A stretch of 64,000 nt of DNA from JALHVH01 sp964585685. Its GTDB lineage: Bacteria; Acidobacteriota; Aminicenantia; Aminicenantales; Saccharicenantaceae. This document shows, piece after piece, positions 56,725-64,000 of the stretch (the stretch's first letter is position 1; each line of letters opens with the position of its first letter). The notes beneath the pieces are model-generated. The model made no database searches, was not told where the DNA came from, and saw nothing but the letters and a program-made list of their open reading frames with translations. The stretch is taken from the NCBI GenBank assembly GCA_964585685.1, contig CAZPEP010000055.1, forward strand, positions 1 through 64,000, in the 5' to 3' direction. Both the position numbers and the translations under genes were made by a program.

Positions 56725-58788
56725 TTAATCCTTTTCGAAAAGGCTCTTATAGAAATCGTTGATCTTTGGGTCCCAGATCCTGTCGTTATAGATGGCCCAA
56801 TCTCCTAGGTCGAGCGTCGTTTCGATGTTCGTGACGATCTGCCTGCGTCTGTCCTGGGGGAGATCGATCGGCCGGCCGTTCTTCCGGTCATAGACCCTCA
56901 GCTTGTTCTCGGCGGTATTGTAGGCGCAAAACGAGATCTCATCGTAGTACCAGACCTGGGGGTTGTTCCGGCCACGATAGGCGAGATAGAACGGGGTGAC
57001 GCTCTTCTTCAGGAGGCTGCGGCCGATGAAGGGGTTAGCGATATGGATATCCAGCATGTCCAGGACGGTGGGAGCGATGTCCACCTGGCCGGCGATCTCA
57101 CTCACGACCCGCCCCTTCTCGTCGGCAGGATCGTAGATGAGCAGGGGAATATGGAATTCGTTCTCGCAGAGCTCGAATTCCGTAGCCCTCCCCCCCTTCG
57201 TCCTGTTGTTGCCTGTATCGGCGAATATGAAAAAGATCGTGTTATTGAAATAGTCCTTTTCCCGGACCATGTCGAAAAAGCGGCCGAGGGCGAAATCCGT
57301 ATAATGGAACGTGTTCAGATACCGGCCGAAGACGCCGCTCTCGAGGTCGCGCTCGAATCTTTTATCGGGGACGGCCCAGGGCAGATGGTTGGTCGCCGTG
57401 AGGACGATGGCGAAGAACGGCTTCCTGGATTCGTCCATGGTTTTCACGGCCATCTTTACGATGTCCTCGTCCCCATAGGAAAATCCCGCCTTGGCGGCCG
57501 TCGGGGGGAAAAAGGGTTTATCGATGATCGCGAAATTCCCGTGGCGTTTGAAATAATCCCTGGAATTGTCGAAACTCGCCGGCCAGGAGTTGACCCAAAT
57601 GTTCGAATAGCCGAACAGGTTTAGGATCTCGGGGAGGGAAAAGAGGGAGATGCGGTCGTGCTCCCGCATGACCGTCTTTCCCTTGAAACAATCGTAGAAG
57701 GAGTTCAGGGCGGAGAACTGGGCCCCGGCCGTCCTGTCGCAGGGCCCGTAGAAATCAGTGAACAAGGTTCCACGGGAGGCCAGGGCGTCAAAATTGGGCG
57801 TCAGGCTGTAAGCCCCGCCGAAAGCGCCGATCTCCCGGCAGCGGAAGCTTTCGAGGATGAGGAAGACGACGTTGCGTATGGGCCGCGTCCTCTTTTTCAG
57901 GTCCGTTCCGGACGGGCGCCCTTCCCTGTTGGCGATCCCCATTCGGGAAGCGTCCCTTTTTGGGATCTTGATGTAGGGATATCCTCCGCCATACCAGACC
58001 TCGTCGCTTGAGAGTGGGAAAGGATGAGACGCGGGCGCGCTCATTTCCGATCCGGCCGTCTTCGCTCGTATCTCCCGGACCGTACGAAAATATGTCTCGA
58101 GCCTGGGGATATCCCTGATGAAGCCGACCCAGACGTTGTCCCGGCCGGGATCGCCGGTCTCCGCCCCCCGCTTTCCGACAACCCCTCCGAGGAAGGCTAG
58201 GCCGGTGATGGCCGCCAGGACCACGGCTAGGACCACTAGCTTTTTCCCCGCTGTTCTCAGGATAACGGCTCGGTGCACGGCCAGGCCCCCGATGGCGAGA
58301 GCGGCCAGGGGGACAATGAGGAACAGTAGCTCATACGGCCGGACCCAAAGGTCTCGGAGCGTCTCCTTCCAGGTGGATCCCATGTTCTGGATGTATTCGA
58401 GGTCGAACAACCGGATGTTCTCCCGGTAGAAATTGAGGTACTGGAGATTGGCGTAGCTGGTTAGGACGACGAGGATCTTTAGCGGGAAAACTATCGTGAA
58501 ATAGGCTCGCTTTCCGGCTGCAAAGGCCAGCAGCGTCAACAAAGCCAGGCACGCTGCGATTGCGCTGTCCTCGAGAAACCCGGTCGGGATCCCCGACGCG
58601 GGCGAGGGACCGGCGTCCTGGGCTAAAAATAGGGCATAGGCCCTCGATACGAAAAGGAAGGCCAGTGAGAACAGTAGCGTCGCTCCGGCAAAATAGGGAA
58701 CCCTTCTTTCTCGAACAACAGGCCCTATCGGGAGCTTGATCGGTCGATCGTTCATTGGGCCAGGGCCTTTTATGGGATTGGCGGACAT
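56725..58788 (-). CDS. LTA-synthase-like sulfatase-fold membrane enzyme (phosphoglycerol or phosphoethanolamine transferase family)
   Basis: The 687-residue protein has five N-terminal membrane helices (to about residue 235) and an alkaline-phosphatase-fold domain: NVVFLILESFRCREIGAFGG, TPNFDALASRGTLFTDF, GPCDRTAGAQFSAL with the predicted Thr nucleophile, and FADTGNNRTKGG plus HIPLLIYDP for metal binding. Related enzymes move phosphoglycerol or phosphoethanolamine from phospholipids to glycans, for example in osmoregulated periplasmic glucans or lipoteichoic acid. Beside the glycosyltransferase operon a role in decorating a surface glycan is reasonable. The usual FGDHG reads FADTG, so one metal ligand may differ. 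Confidence 0.88.
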   Translation of the reverse strand: MSANPIKGPGPMNDRPIKLPIGPVVRERRVPYFAGATLLFSLAFLFVSRAYALFLAQDAGPSPASGIPTGFLEDSAIAACLALLTLLAFAAGKRAYFTIVFPLKILVVLTSYANLQYLNFYRENIRLFDLEYIQNMGSTWKETLRDLWVRPYELLFLIVPLAALAIGGLAVHRAVILRTAGKKLVVLAVVLAAITGLAFLGGVVGKRGAETGDPGRDNVWVGFIRDIPRLETYFRTVREIRAKTAGSEMSAPASHPFPLSSDEVWYGGGYPYIKIPKRDASRMGIANREGRPSGTDLKKRTRPIRNVVFLILESFRCREIGAFGGAYSLTPNFDALASRGTLFTDFYGPCDRTAGAQFSALNSFYDCFKGKTVMREHDRISLFSLPEILNLFGYSNIWVNSWPASFDNSRDYFKRHGNFAIIDKPFFPPTAAKAGFSYGDEDIVKMAVKTMDESRKPFFAIVLTATNHLPWAVPDKRFERDLESGVFGRYLNTFHYTDFALGRFFDMVREKDYFNNTIFFIFADTGNNRTKGGRATEFELCENEFHIPLLIYDPADEKGRVVSEIAGQVDIAPTVLDMLDIHIANPFIGRSLLKKSVTPFYLAYRGRNNPQVWYYDEISFCAYNTAENKLRVYDRKNGRPIDLPQDRRRQIVTNIETTLDLGDWAIYNDRIWDPKINDFYKSLFEKD

Positions 58789-58956
58789 TCTTTCAGCGAC
58801 GATGATATGCGATTGGCATCAGATCGTCTAACGATTGGTGGGGCGGCCGGCCTCGGAAACCTGCTCCGGATCCATCAGTCGGGGTTTATAGGCCCGGGGC
58901 GGCGCCCTGTCCGCCCCGGCGCGCCGGACGCGCCTCCCGACGTCCGCGAGAGTCCC

Positions 58957-60345
58957 TCACCCGAAGATCGCGTTCACGACGAGAAGCACGATCATCGAGC
59001 TCAACCAGCACAAGGTCGTCGTGAAGGACCAGGTTCGAATCTGATCCTTCGCTTCCTTGACGCCGAGGATCCGGTTGACCACCCAGAAGTAACTGTCGTT
59101 GAAATAGGCGAAGGCCATCGAACCGACGCAGCACGCCTGGGCGGCCATGACCATATTGACATTCGGGATATGCGCGAGAATGGGGGCCGAGATCGACGCG
59201 GCCGTGATGATGGCCACGGTCCCGCTGCCCTGGATCAGGCGCACGATCGTCGCAATGATGAACGGAATCATGATCGGAGGCAGCGGCAGGCTCGCGGCGT
59301 ACTGCCCGATGACATTGCCGGCGCCGCTGTCCCGGAGGACCCCGCCGAGGGCTCCGCCGGCCCCGGTGACCAGGAGGATGATCCCCGCGCTCTCCACGCC
59401 CTTCTCCATGTCCGCGATCACCTGCGCCCGCGGTCTCTTGGGAACCAATGCGTAAGCCGCCAGAGCCACCCCCAAGCCCACCGATATGACCGGATTGCCG
59501 ATGAATGAGAGAATCTCGACGATCAAGGTCCCTTTGGCCGCCGGAAACAGCGCCGCACCGGTGTTCAGAAAGATCAGGAAGACGGGTATGAGGATCGGGG
59601 CCAGAGAAATCGCCAATGAAGGGAGTTCCTTTTCACGCTCCAGCGCTTTCTCCTTGAAGGCGTCGAAGGCCTGTTCGGGGGTCAGCTCTTGCTCTTCCCG
59701 GCGAATCCTAGCGTCGATGCGCGGCCCTAATCTGCGGGCGTACCAGACGATCACGGCCGTCGTCGGCAGGGTGATGATGATCCCCCATAGGATCATGAGG
59801 CCGATGTCCACGCCGAAGATCCCGGCCGCGCCCAGGGGACCCGGTGTCGGAGGAACACAATGGTGCGTCACCACGAGGCCGCCGGCCAGGCAGACGCCGA
59901 GGGTGATCACACTCTTGCGTGTGGTCTTAGCGAACGCCTTGACCAGAGGAGACAGGATGACGAACCCGGAGTCGCAGAAGATCGGGATCGAGACGATGTA
60001 ACCGGTGAACACGAGCGCCCATTCCACCCGTTTCTCCCCGAGCCATTTGACGAAGCTGAGGGCGATCCGCTCGGCGGCCCCCGAGACCTCGAGGATGCGC
60101 CCCATCATGACGCCGAATCCGATCACGAGTCCGATCGTCGCGAGCGTGCTGCCGAACCCCTTGGTCAGAGAGCTTATGACAGCTTCCGGTTTCATGCCGC
60201 CGACAAGGCCGGCAATGGACCCGGCGACCACGAGGGCGAGAACGGCATGGTTTCTGGTTCGAAGAACAAGGAACAGTAAAGCCGCGATGCCGAGTACAAG
60301 TCCAAGAATCAACTGAAACCCACTGACAGCTGCGGTTCCCGTCAT
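58957..60345 (-). CDS. GntP-family gluconate/sugar-acid permease
   Basis: The 462-residue protein starts after GAGGAGG and has twelve or so helices with GntP sequence: LVIGFGVMMGRILEVSGAAE, SIPIFCDSGFVILSPLVKA, LVVTHHCVPPTPGPLGAAGI and IIATIVRLIQGSGTVAIITA. GntP carriers take up gluconate and other aldonic acids with protons. Followed upstream in the operon by DenD- and OtnI-like enzymes, the likely substrate is a four-carbon acid sugar such as erythronate or threonate. Confidence 0.92.
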   Translation of the reverse strand: MTGTAAVSGFQLILGLVLGIAALLFLVLRTRNHAVLALVVAGSIAGLVGGMKPEAVISSLTKGFGSTLATIGLVIGFGVMMGRILEVSGAAERIALSFVKWLGEKRVEWALVFTGYIVSIPIFCDSGFVILSPLVKAFAKTTRKSVITLGVCLAGGLVVTHHCVPPTPGPLGAAGIFGVDIGLMILWGIIITLPTTAVIVWYARRLGPRIDARIRREEQELTPEQAFDAFKEKALEREKELPSLAISLAPILIPVFLIFLNTGAALFPAAKGTLIVEILSFIGNPVISVGLGVALAAYALVPKRPRAQVIADMEKGVESAGIILLVTGAGGALGGVLRDSGAGNVIGQYAASLPLPPIMIPFIIATIVRLIQGSGTVAIITAASISAPILAHIPNVNMVMAAQACCVGSMAFAYFNDSYFWVVNRILGVKEAKDQIRTWSFTTTLCWLSSMIVLLVVNAIFG

Positions 60346-60391
60346 TTTCAGGCCTCCTCTTCGGTTGTTTCAGAAGCTTTCCATCAGATGA

Positions 60392-61360
60392 TTAGGCCCG
60401 GTCGGCCATATATTGGCGAACGAAACTGTCGAAATCCTTGTCCCCCTTGAACCCGAGGGCCCGCGACCGGCGGACATCGAAGGCGCCGGGCCAGCTGCAG
60501 ACGATCTTCATGATCTTGGGGTCCTCTTCGTGGCGGACAAGCTTACGGGCTTCCTTCCCCCCGAGGCGTTCGAGGCTGTCGAGCATCTCGGCGGGGGTCA
60601 CCGTCAGGCCCGGAAGATTGATCGCCCGGCGCTCTCCGACGTCTTTCGCCGGGAGCGTGGCGGCATGCACGAGGTTGTCGACGACGGTCGCAGGAGAGCT
60701 GACCCAGAGCCGCGTGGCCAGGGGAACGGGGCAGACGCTCTCCACGCCGGCGAGGGGTTCACGGATGATGCCGCTGACGAACGAGGATGCCGCCGAGTTC
60801 GGGCGGCCGGGCCGCACCGTGACCGTCGGAAGCCTGCAGATGACCCCGTCGATGAAACCCCGCCGGGAGTAATCGGATACGAGCAGTTCGACAACGGCCT
60901 TCTCTGTCCCATAGGAGGACCGGGGCAACAGAACCATATCCTCGGGAACAACCTCCGGCATTTCTCCGCCGAAGACGGCCAGAGAACTCGCGAATATGAA
61001 CCGCGGGGCGTGGTCCAGACGGCGGCAGGCTTCGAGGACCGCGCGACTCGCGTCGATATTGACCTCCATGCCGAGATCGAATTCCGCCTCCGCCTGCCCG
61101 CTGAGCACGGCGGCCATGTGGTAGACGACATCGATATCATCGGCGATGGCCCCCGTAATGCAGTCCGTGTTCGTGATCGTCCCGGTACGGACGTCGACCC
61201 TGCGGTCTTCGACCAGGCAAGCGGACATATCGAGGGCGACGATCTGTATGAGGTCCGGGAGTCCCGAAAGCAGCTTCTTGACCAGGCGACTGCCCAGGAA
61301 TCCGCCCGCCCCGGTGACAAGAACCTTTTTCACGGGACGTTCAGGCTTAGCCAAAGGCAT
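60392..61360 (-). CDS. denD: DenD-like D-erythronate dehydrogenase (extended SDR)
   Basis: The 322-residue protein has the NAD-binding VLVTGAGGFLGSRLV, the SDR catalytic Tyr-Lys in SSYGTEKAVVELLV, and the DenD-typical VICRLPTVTVRPGRPNSAASS (written VICRLPTVTVRP then GRPNSAASS) and FVSGIIREPLAG. DenD oxidises D-erythronate to 2-dehydro-D-erythronate. It starts after AAGGAGGAG and lies between permease and isomerase genes. The kinase and decarboxylase of the pathway (OtnK/DenK, OtnC) are absent from the window. Confidence 0.85.
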   Translation of the reverse strand: MPLAKPERPVKKVLVTGAGGFLGSRLVKKLLSGLPDLIQIVALDMSACLVEDRRVDVRTGTITNTDCITGAIADDIDVVYHMAAVLSGQAEAEFDLGMEVNIDASRAVLEACRRLDHAPRFIFASSLAVFGGEMPEVVPEDMVLLPRSSYGTEKAVVELLVSDYSRRGFIDGVICRLPTVTVRPGRPNSAASSFVSGIIREPLAGVESVCPVPLATRLWVSSPATVVDNLVHAATLPAKDVGERRAINLPGLTVTPAEMLDSLERLGGKEARKLVRHEEDPKIMKIVCSWPGAFDVRRSRALGFKGDKDFDSFVRQYMADRA

Positions 61361-61376
61361 GATCTCCTCCTTGTCT

Positions 61377-62153
61377 TCATGTAAATGCGCGGAGCCACCC
61401 CAGCCCGGCCTCCGTAGCCCCGGCGGGATTGTACTCGCATCCTATCCATCCCGCATAACCGATCTTCATCAGCGTTTCGAAGATGTGCTCGTACCTGATC
61501 TCTCCCCGGTCAGGCTCGTGCCGGCCGGGGACGGACGCGATCTGGACGTGGGCAAAGGCACCCGCCATGCGTTCGGTCAGGTTCGTGAGATCGCCGTCCA
61601 TGATCTGGGCATGGTAATAGTCGAGCTGGATCGACACGTTAGGCCGGTCGACGCGGCGGACGAGCTCCAAAGCCTCTCGTTGATGGCCGATGAAATACCC
61701 CGGGTTGTCGCGGTCGTTCAGCGGTTCGATCAGGATGGTGATCCCGTCAGGAACGGCGGCATCGGCGGCATACCGGATATTCTCCAGGAAGGTCCGCTCG
61801 CAGAGGGCCCGGTCGGCGCCCTTCGGGAGGATGCCAGACATCGCGTGGACACGCTTGCAGCTGAGAGCGTGCGCATAGGCCAGCGCCGTTGCCACGCTGT
61901 CCCGGAACTCCGCCTCGCGTTCGGGCAATGCCGCCATCCCCCTCTCTCCCGCAGCCCAGTCCCCAGGCGGCATGTTGAAGAGCACCTGCTCCAGGCCGTG
62001 ACGGGCCAGCCGGGCGGCCAGATCGTCCGGCGCGAACGCGTAGGGGAACAAACATTCCACTCCTTTGAAGCCGGCCCTGGCTGCCCGTTCGAACCGTTCC
62101 ATAAACGGGACTTCCGTAAACAGCATGGAAAGGTTGGCTGCGAACTTGAGCAT
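61377..62153 (-). CDS. otnI: OtnI-like 2-oxo-tetronate isomerase (hydroxypyruvate isomerase family)
   Basis: The 258-residue TIM-barrel protein starts MLKFAANLSMLFTEVPFMER and contains EPLNDRDNPGYFI, SIQLDYYHAQIMDGDL, HVQIASVPGRHEPDRGEI and IGCEYNPAG, the Glu/Asp/His metal site of the Hyi/OtnI family. OtnI interconverts 2-oxo-tetronate isomers in four-carbon acid sugar breakdown, matching DenD next to it. It begins 3 nt after a small ORF. Confidence 0.9.
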   Translation of the reverse strand: MLKFAANLSMLFTEVPFMERFERAARAGFKGVECLFPYAFAPDDLAARLARHGLEQVLFNMPPGDWAAGERGMAALPEREAEFRDSVATALAYAHALSCKRVHAMSGILPKGADRALCERTFLENIRYAADAAVPDGITILIEPLNDRDNPGYFIGHQREALELVRRVDRPNVSIQLDYYHAQIMDGDLTNLTERMAGAFAHVQIASVPGRHEPDRGEIRYEHIFETLMKIGYAGWIGCEYNPAGATEAGLGWLRAFT

Positions 62154-62156
62154 CCG

Positions 62157-62285
62157 CTATTTCCTAAGTTCTTCTATCTCGTCCGTCGACAGGTAACGGA
62201 TGTTCTCATTCCGGAGGAGGGACCGGAGCTTTGCCGTTTCCTCAAGCCCTTCGGCGATCCGGAGTAACTTTCCTTTTTCCATCAT
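62157..62285 (-). CDS. Small ORF (42 residues), first gene of the acid-sugar operon
   Basis: The frame starts MMEKGKLLRIAEGLEET, continues KLRSLLRNENIRYLSTD and ends EIEELRK, with its TAG 3 nt before the OtnI ATG. It is highly charged, helical and reads as a native C-terminal-like protein segment. It is either a small protein, a translated leader peptide that couples to otnI, or the relic of a larger gene truncated at 62.3 kb. No family was recognised. Confidence 0.5.
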   Translation of the reverse strand: MMEKGKLLRIAEGLEETAKLRSLLRNENIRYLSTDEIEELRK

Positions 62286-62327
62286 GTTCTCTAAGCTTGA
62301 CAGGAGCCCTCCTCAAACCCATGACCA

Positions 62328-62374
62328 CCACGCGGTCCGCGTGGCGCTCCAGTCCTCCGAGCCGAGTCTCGGAG
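62328..62374 (-). promoter_or_regulatory. Two hairpins in the leader of the acid-sugar operon
   Basis: Within the presumed 5' untranslated region are a palindrome CCACGCGG-x-CCGCGTGG-like (62328-62344) and a 7-bp stem CTCCGAG/CTCGGAG with a 6-nt loop (62355-62374). They may form an operator for a regulator encoded elsewhere or RNA structures; there is no known riboswitch match. Confidence 0.45.
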
Positions 62375-62384
62375 TGAGAACGGA

Positions 62385-62413
62385 TTTATATTATATCCGC
62401 CTCCGCGAGTCAA
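62385..62413 (-). promoter_or_regulatory. Promoter of the acid-sugar operon
   Basis: On the minus strand TTGACT (62408-62413) and TATAAA (62385-62390) are 17 nt apart, about 100 nt before the small ORF start. Confidence 0.55.
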
Positions 62414-62451
62414 TCCCTCCAGCATGAATGCCGGGGCCGGGCTTCCCAGTT

Positions 62452-62503
62452 CCGGTCCTGGCAAGACCGGGGCCGGGGCTTGTTCGGGGTCAACCCGGAG
62501 CCT
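62452..62503. repeat. Dispersed intergenic repeat B, copy 2
   Basis: It matches 45 of 52 positions with 14751-14802 in the same orientation. CCGGTC and GACCGG can pair across a 7-nt loop. It lies upstream of the acid-sugar promoter. The whole 62286-62721 interval (436 bp) has no convincing gene. Confidence 0.6.
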
Positions 62504-62523
62504 TACTTCGCGTTTCGCCGCGT

Positions 62524-62543
62524 CCCCGCCATGAAAGGCGGGG
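62524..62543. terminator. GC-rich hairpin next to repeat B
   Basis: CCCCGCC (62524-62530) pairs perfectly with GGCGGGG (62537-62543) around an ATGAAA loop. There is no T-tract. It may end transcription from the HMG-CoA lyase gene side or be part of the repeat element. Confidence 0.4.
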
Positions 62544-62721
62544 CTCGCAGGCCGCAAACTTCCGTCGACCCGTCGCCGCGAACGGAACCTGGAACGTCCC
62601 TTCCTTCAGCCTTTAATGCCAAATCGCCCCGTCGGAGGCGAAATAATCAGGGATGCCCCTCACATCCTGACGTCCATGTCTCACTAAGTCTTGGGAGTTG
62701 GAAGGTGGGTTTACCGGACGT

Positions 62722-63624
62722 TTACAAAACGTTGTCAGAACATTTCCGGCCTTGCGAATATGCACTGATTTCCTGTGCATATAGGCCGCAGTCTTTAATC
62801 TTTTCTCTATCGATCCCTGTTGAAATACCCATTTGTTCTAATATTTCCACCAGCCATTCAGTTGCGATATTGCCTGTAGCGCCTGGGGCGTAGGGACAGC
62901 CGCCCAGCCCTCCTGCTGCGCCATCGAATACCCTAACACCTGCCTGAAGACCTGCAAGGATATTCGCAAATTCTATTCCCTTGTAACTGTGGACGTGCAA
63001 CGCCACCGACGCTCTTTCAACATTATTTGCAACGGCACTTACGACCTTGTAAGTCAAAGCGGGATTGCTCATACCTGTGGTATCCCCCAGCGAAATCTCA
63101 TACGCCCCGGCATTATCCAAAGCCTTTGCTATCTCAACGACATTGGCAATCGGCACATTTCCTTCGATGGGACAACCGAAACTCGTGCCGATGTAAGACC
63201 TTAATTTCATTCCGTTCTTTTTAGTTGTTTCAACGAGTAAGCCCAGTTCGCCAAGCGATTCAGCAACCGTTCTGTTCAGGTTCCTTTTGTTGTGACTCTC
63301 GCTGGCGCTGATAATATTAACGACCTCCTTCAGGCCGGTCTCAATCGCTATTTCCAGCCCCTTCATATTAGGAATAAATGCGCTGTAGGCAACACCAGGT
63401 CTCTTTGCTATGCCCCCAAAGACTTCTTTAATGTCCTTAAGCTGCGGGACCCATTTTGGATGAACAAATGAACCGATTTCAATTCTCTTACAGCCGGCTT
63501 CTGTAAGCATATTTATGAATTGAATCTTCTTTTCGGTCGCTATGAATTCCGGTTCATCCTGAAACCCGTCCCGCGGGCCAACTTCGAATATTGATACGCT
63601 CTCCGGCAAACGATCATAATTCAA
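62722..63624 (-). CDS. Hydroxymethylglutaryl-CoA lyase family protein
   Basis: The 300-residue protein has VSIFEVGPRDGFQDEPEFI, IEIGSFVHPKWVPQL, ISLGDTTGMSNP, HVHSYKG and the diagnostic GGLGGCPYAPGATGNIATE with the catalytic Cys. HMG-CoA lyase cleaves HMG-CoA to acetoacetate and acetyl-CoA in leucine breakdown; related lyases act on similar acyl-CoA esters. Base composition is markedly lower in GC than elsewhere in the window, suggesting a different origin for this end. The gene follows a dehydrogenase gene in the same direction. Confidence 0.92.
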   Translation of the reverse strand: MNYDRLPESVSIFEVGPRDGFQDEPEFIATEKKIQFINMLTEAGCKRIEIGSFVHPKWVPQLKDIKEVFGGIAKRPGVAYSAFIPNMKGLEIAIETGLKEVVNIISASESHNKRNLNRTVAESLGELGLLVETTKKNGMKLRSYIGTSFGCPIEGNVPIANVVEIAKALDNAGAYEISLGDTTGMSNPALTYKVVSAVANNVERASVALHVHSYKGIEFANILAGLQAGVRVFDGAAGGLGGCPYAPGATGNIATEWLVEILEQMGISTGIDREKIKDCGLYAQEISAYSQGRKCSDNVL

Positions 63625-63643
63625 TTCGAAATCTCCTGATTAG

Positions 63644-64000
63644 TTAATAAACTGCCTTGAGCAGCTTTACACGCTTATCATCTCGCGACTGCTCGCTTTT
63701 CTTAAATGTCCTTGTCCCCATCTCATCCTGGATACCCTGCGAGACGATCTTTTTCGTCTGGGACGGTAAGGATGTCCATTTTGCCATATCCGCCCAAAGA
63801 CGTTTTTTGTTTTCTCCTATGTGGTCCATAAAATATTCGATGCCGCCTCCGAGGTGATAAAACAGGTGCTGGCCCATCAAGGCCCATCTTATACCGGGGG
63901 GGGCATATAGAGCCTTATCAACATATGCAACGCTGGCAACGCCGTTTAGCCCCATAGCAATCGCTTCCCGCCTGACGGCAGCCCGCAATCGATTGGCCGG
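63644..64000 (-). CDS. 3-hydroxyacyl-CoA dehydrogenase family protein, C-terminal part
   Basis: The frame enters from the right edge (PANRLRAAVRREAIAMG) and ends 20 nt before the HMG-CoA lyase gene. GVASVAYVDKALYAPPGIRWALMG and HLGGGIEYFMDHIG (given in short parts: VAYVDKAL, GIRWALMG, HLGGGIEYFMDH) match the C-terminal domain of 3-hydroxyacyl-CoA/L-carnitine/lambda-crystallin-type dehydrogenases. The Rossmann domain is outside the window. With the lyase it suggests a short-chain acyl-CoA or branched-chain catabolic operon. Confidence 0.85.
   Translation of the reverse strand, partial: PANRLRAAVRREAIAMGLNGVASVAYVDKALYAPPGIRWALMGQHLFYHLGGGIEYFMDHIGENKKRLWADMAKWTSLPSQTKKIVSQGIQDEMGTRTFKKSEQSRDDKRVKLLKAVY

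Noticed and set aside
60413..61384. 323-codon plus-strand frame opposite denD
   Set aside because: Antisense shadow of a confidently identified dehydrogenase.
1..64000. CRISPR arrays, tRNA, rRNA, known riboswitches, prophage genes
   Set aside because: I scanned by eye for regularly spaced repeats, cloverleaf-like tRNA features and phage structural or integrase proteins and saw none; a dedicated search could still find a degenerate RNA gene.

Overview
The window looks like a contig from a GC-rich, Gram-negative-type bacterium. It carries a TonB-dependent receptor with an N-terminal carboxypeptidase-regulatory-like domain, a TolC/RND efflux set, an LpxR-like lipid A deacylase and several lipoproteins with clear lipoboxes. 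This gene mix, together with YIP1, DUF4388 and DUF2304 proteins, suggests the Acidobacteriota/Candidatus Aminicenantes neighbourhood. That placement is inferred from gene content only; no rRNA or tRNA gene was found in the window.

Layout. 0-2.1 kb (minus): the translation operon rpsP-khpA-rimM-trmD-rplS, with rimM broken at a T10 homopolymer. 2.2-10 kb: a TAT-exported aldo/keto reductase with ferredoxin clusters, an IclR regulator, a TonB receptor and a tandem amidohydrolase whose second half has lost its metal ligands. 10-14 kb: hrpA. 14.2-15.3 kb: an unknown protein with an internal duplication and a hotdog thioesterase. 15.5-21.1 kb: TolC, adaptor and RND pump. 21.4-24 kb: an acetamidase/formamidase homologue, a LOG-family protein and an HpcH/HpaI aldolase. 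24-27 kb: GT2, DUF2304 and a GT-C-like membrane protein, ending in a REP-like palindrome. 27.2-29.6 kb (minus): ffh and an LpxR-like gene. 29.7-32.8 kb: a secreted C39-like pseudo-peptidase, then accB-accC. 32.8-36.7 kb: a DUF885 hydrolase and a serine hydrolase lying exactly between two 53-bp direct repeats, which looks like an insertion between accC and its former neighbour. 36.7-38.1 kb: a small secreted protein and an inositol-phosphatase family protein.

38.2-46.2 kb is a long co-directional run. It has an adaptor, an ABC ATPase and a YIP1 membrane protein with no FtsX/MacB permease, then a DUF4388 protein, a 26-residue membrane peptide, miaA, hflX, a TPR/SLH-like lipoprotein and a CDP-alcohol phosphatidyltransferase. 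46.3-47.2 kb is an AT-richer toxin-antitoxin array with a complete BrnT-like pair followed by an antitoxin remnant and an internally deleted PIN toxin. 47.3-55.8 kb (minus) is a seven-gene operon, most genes overlapping by 4-8 bp. It encodes three glycosyltransferases, an ABC exporter, an APH-fold kinase, an outer-membrane barrel and a DUF4239-like membrane protein, and it is the best candidate in the window for an undescribed glycoconjugate system. 55.9-56.4 kb is a decayed insertion sequence. 56.7-62.3 kb (minus) holds an LTA-synthase-like sulfatase and a four-carbon acid sugar set (GntP permease, DenD, OtnI and a small ORF). From about 62.6 kb the base composition drops in GC and the window ends in HMG-CoA lyase and a 3-hydroxyacyl-CoA dehydrogenase.

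One recurring pattern is a TATAAT-like -10 box ending only 5-8 nt before the start codon of several genes (hrpA, 29707, 36640, 38070, 42972, 47152), which suggests that leaderless transcripts are common in this organism.
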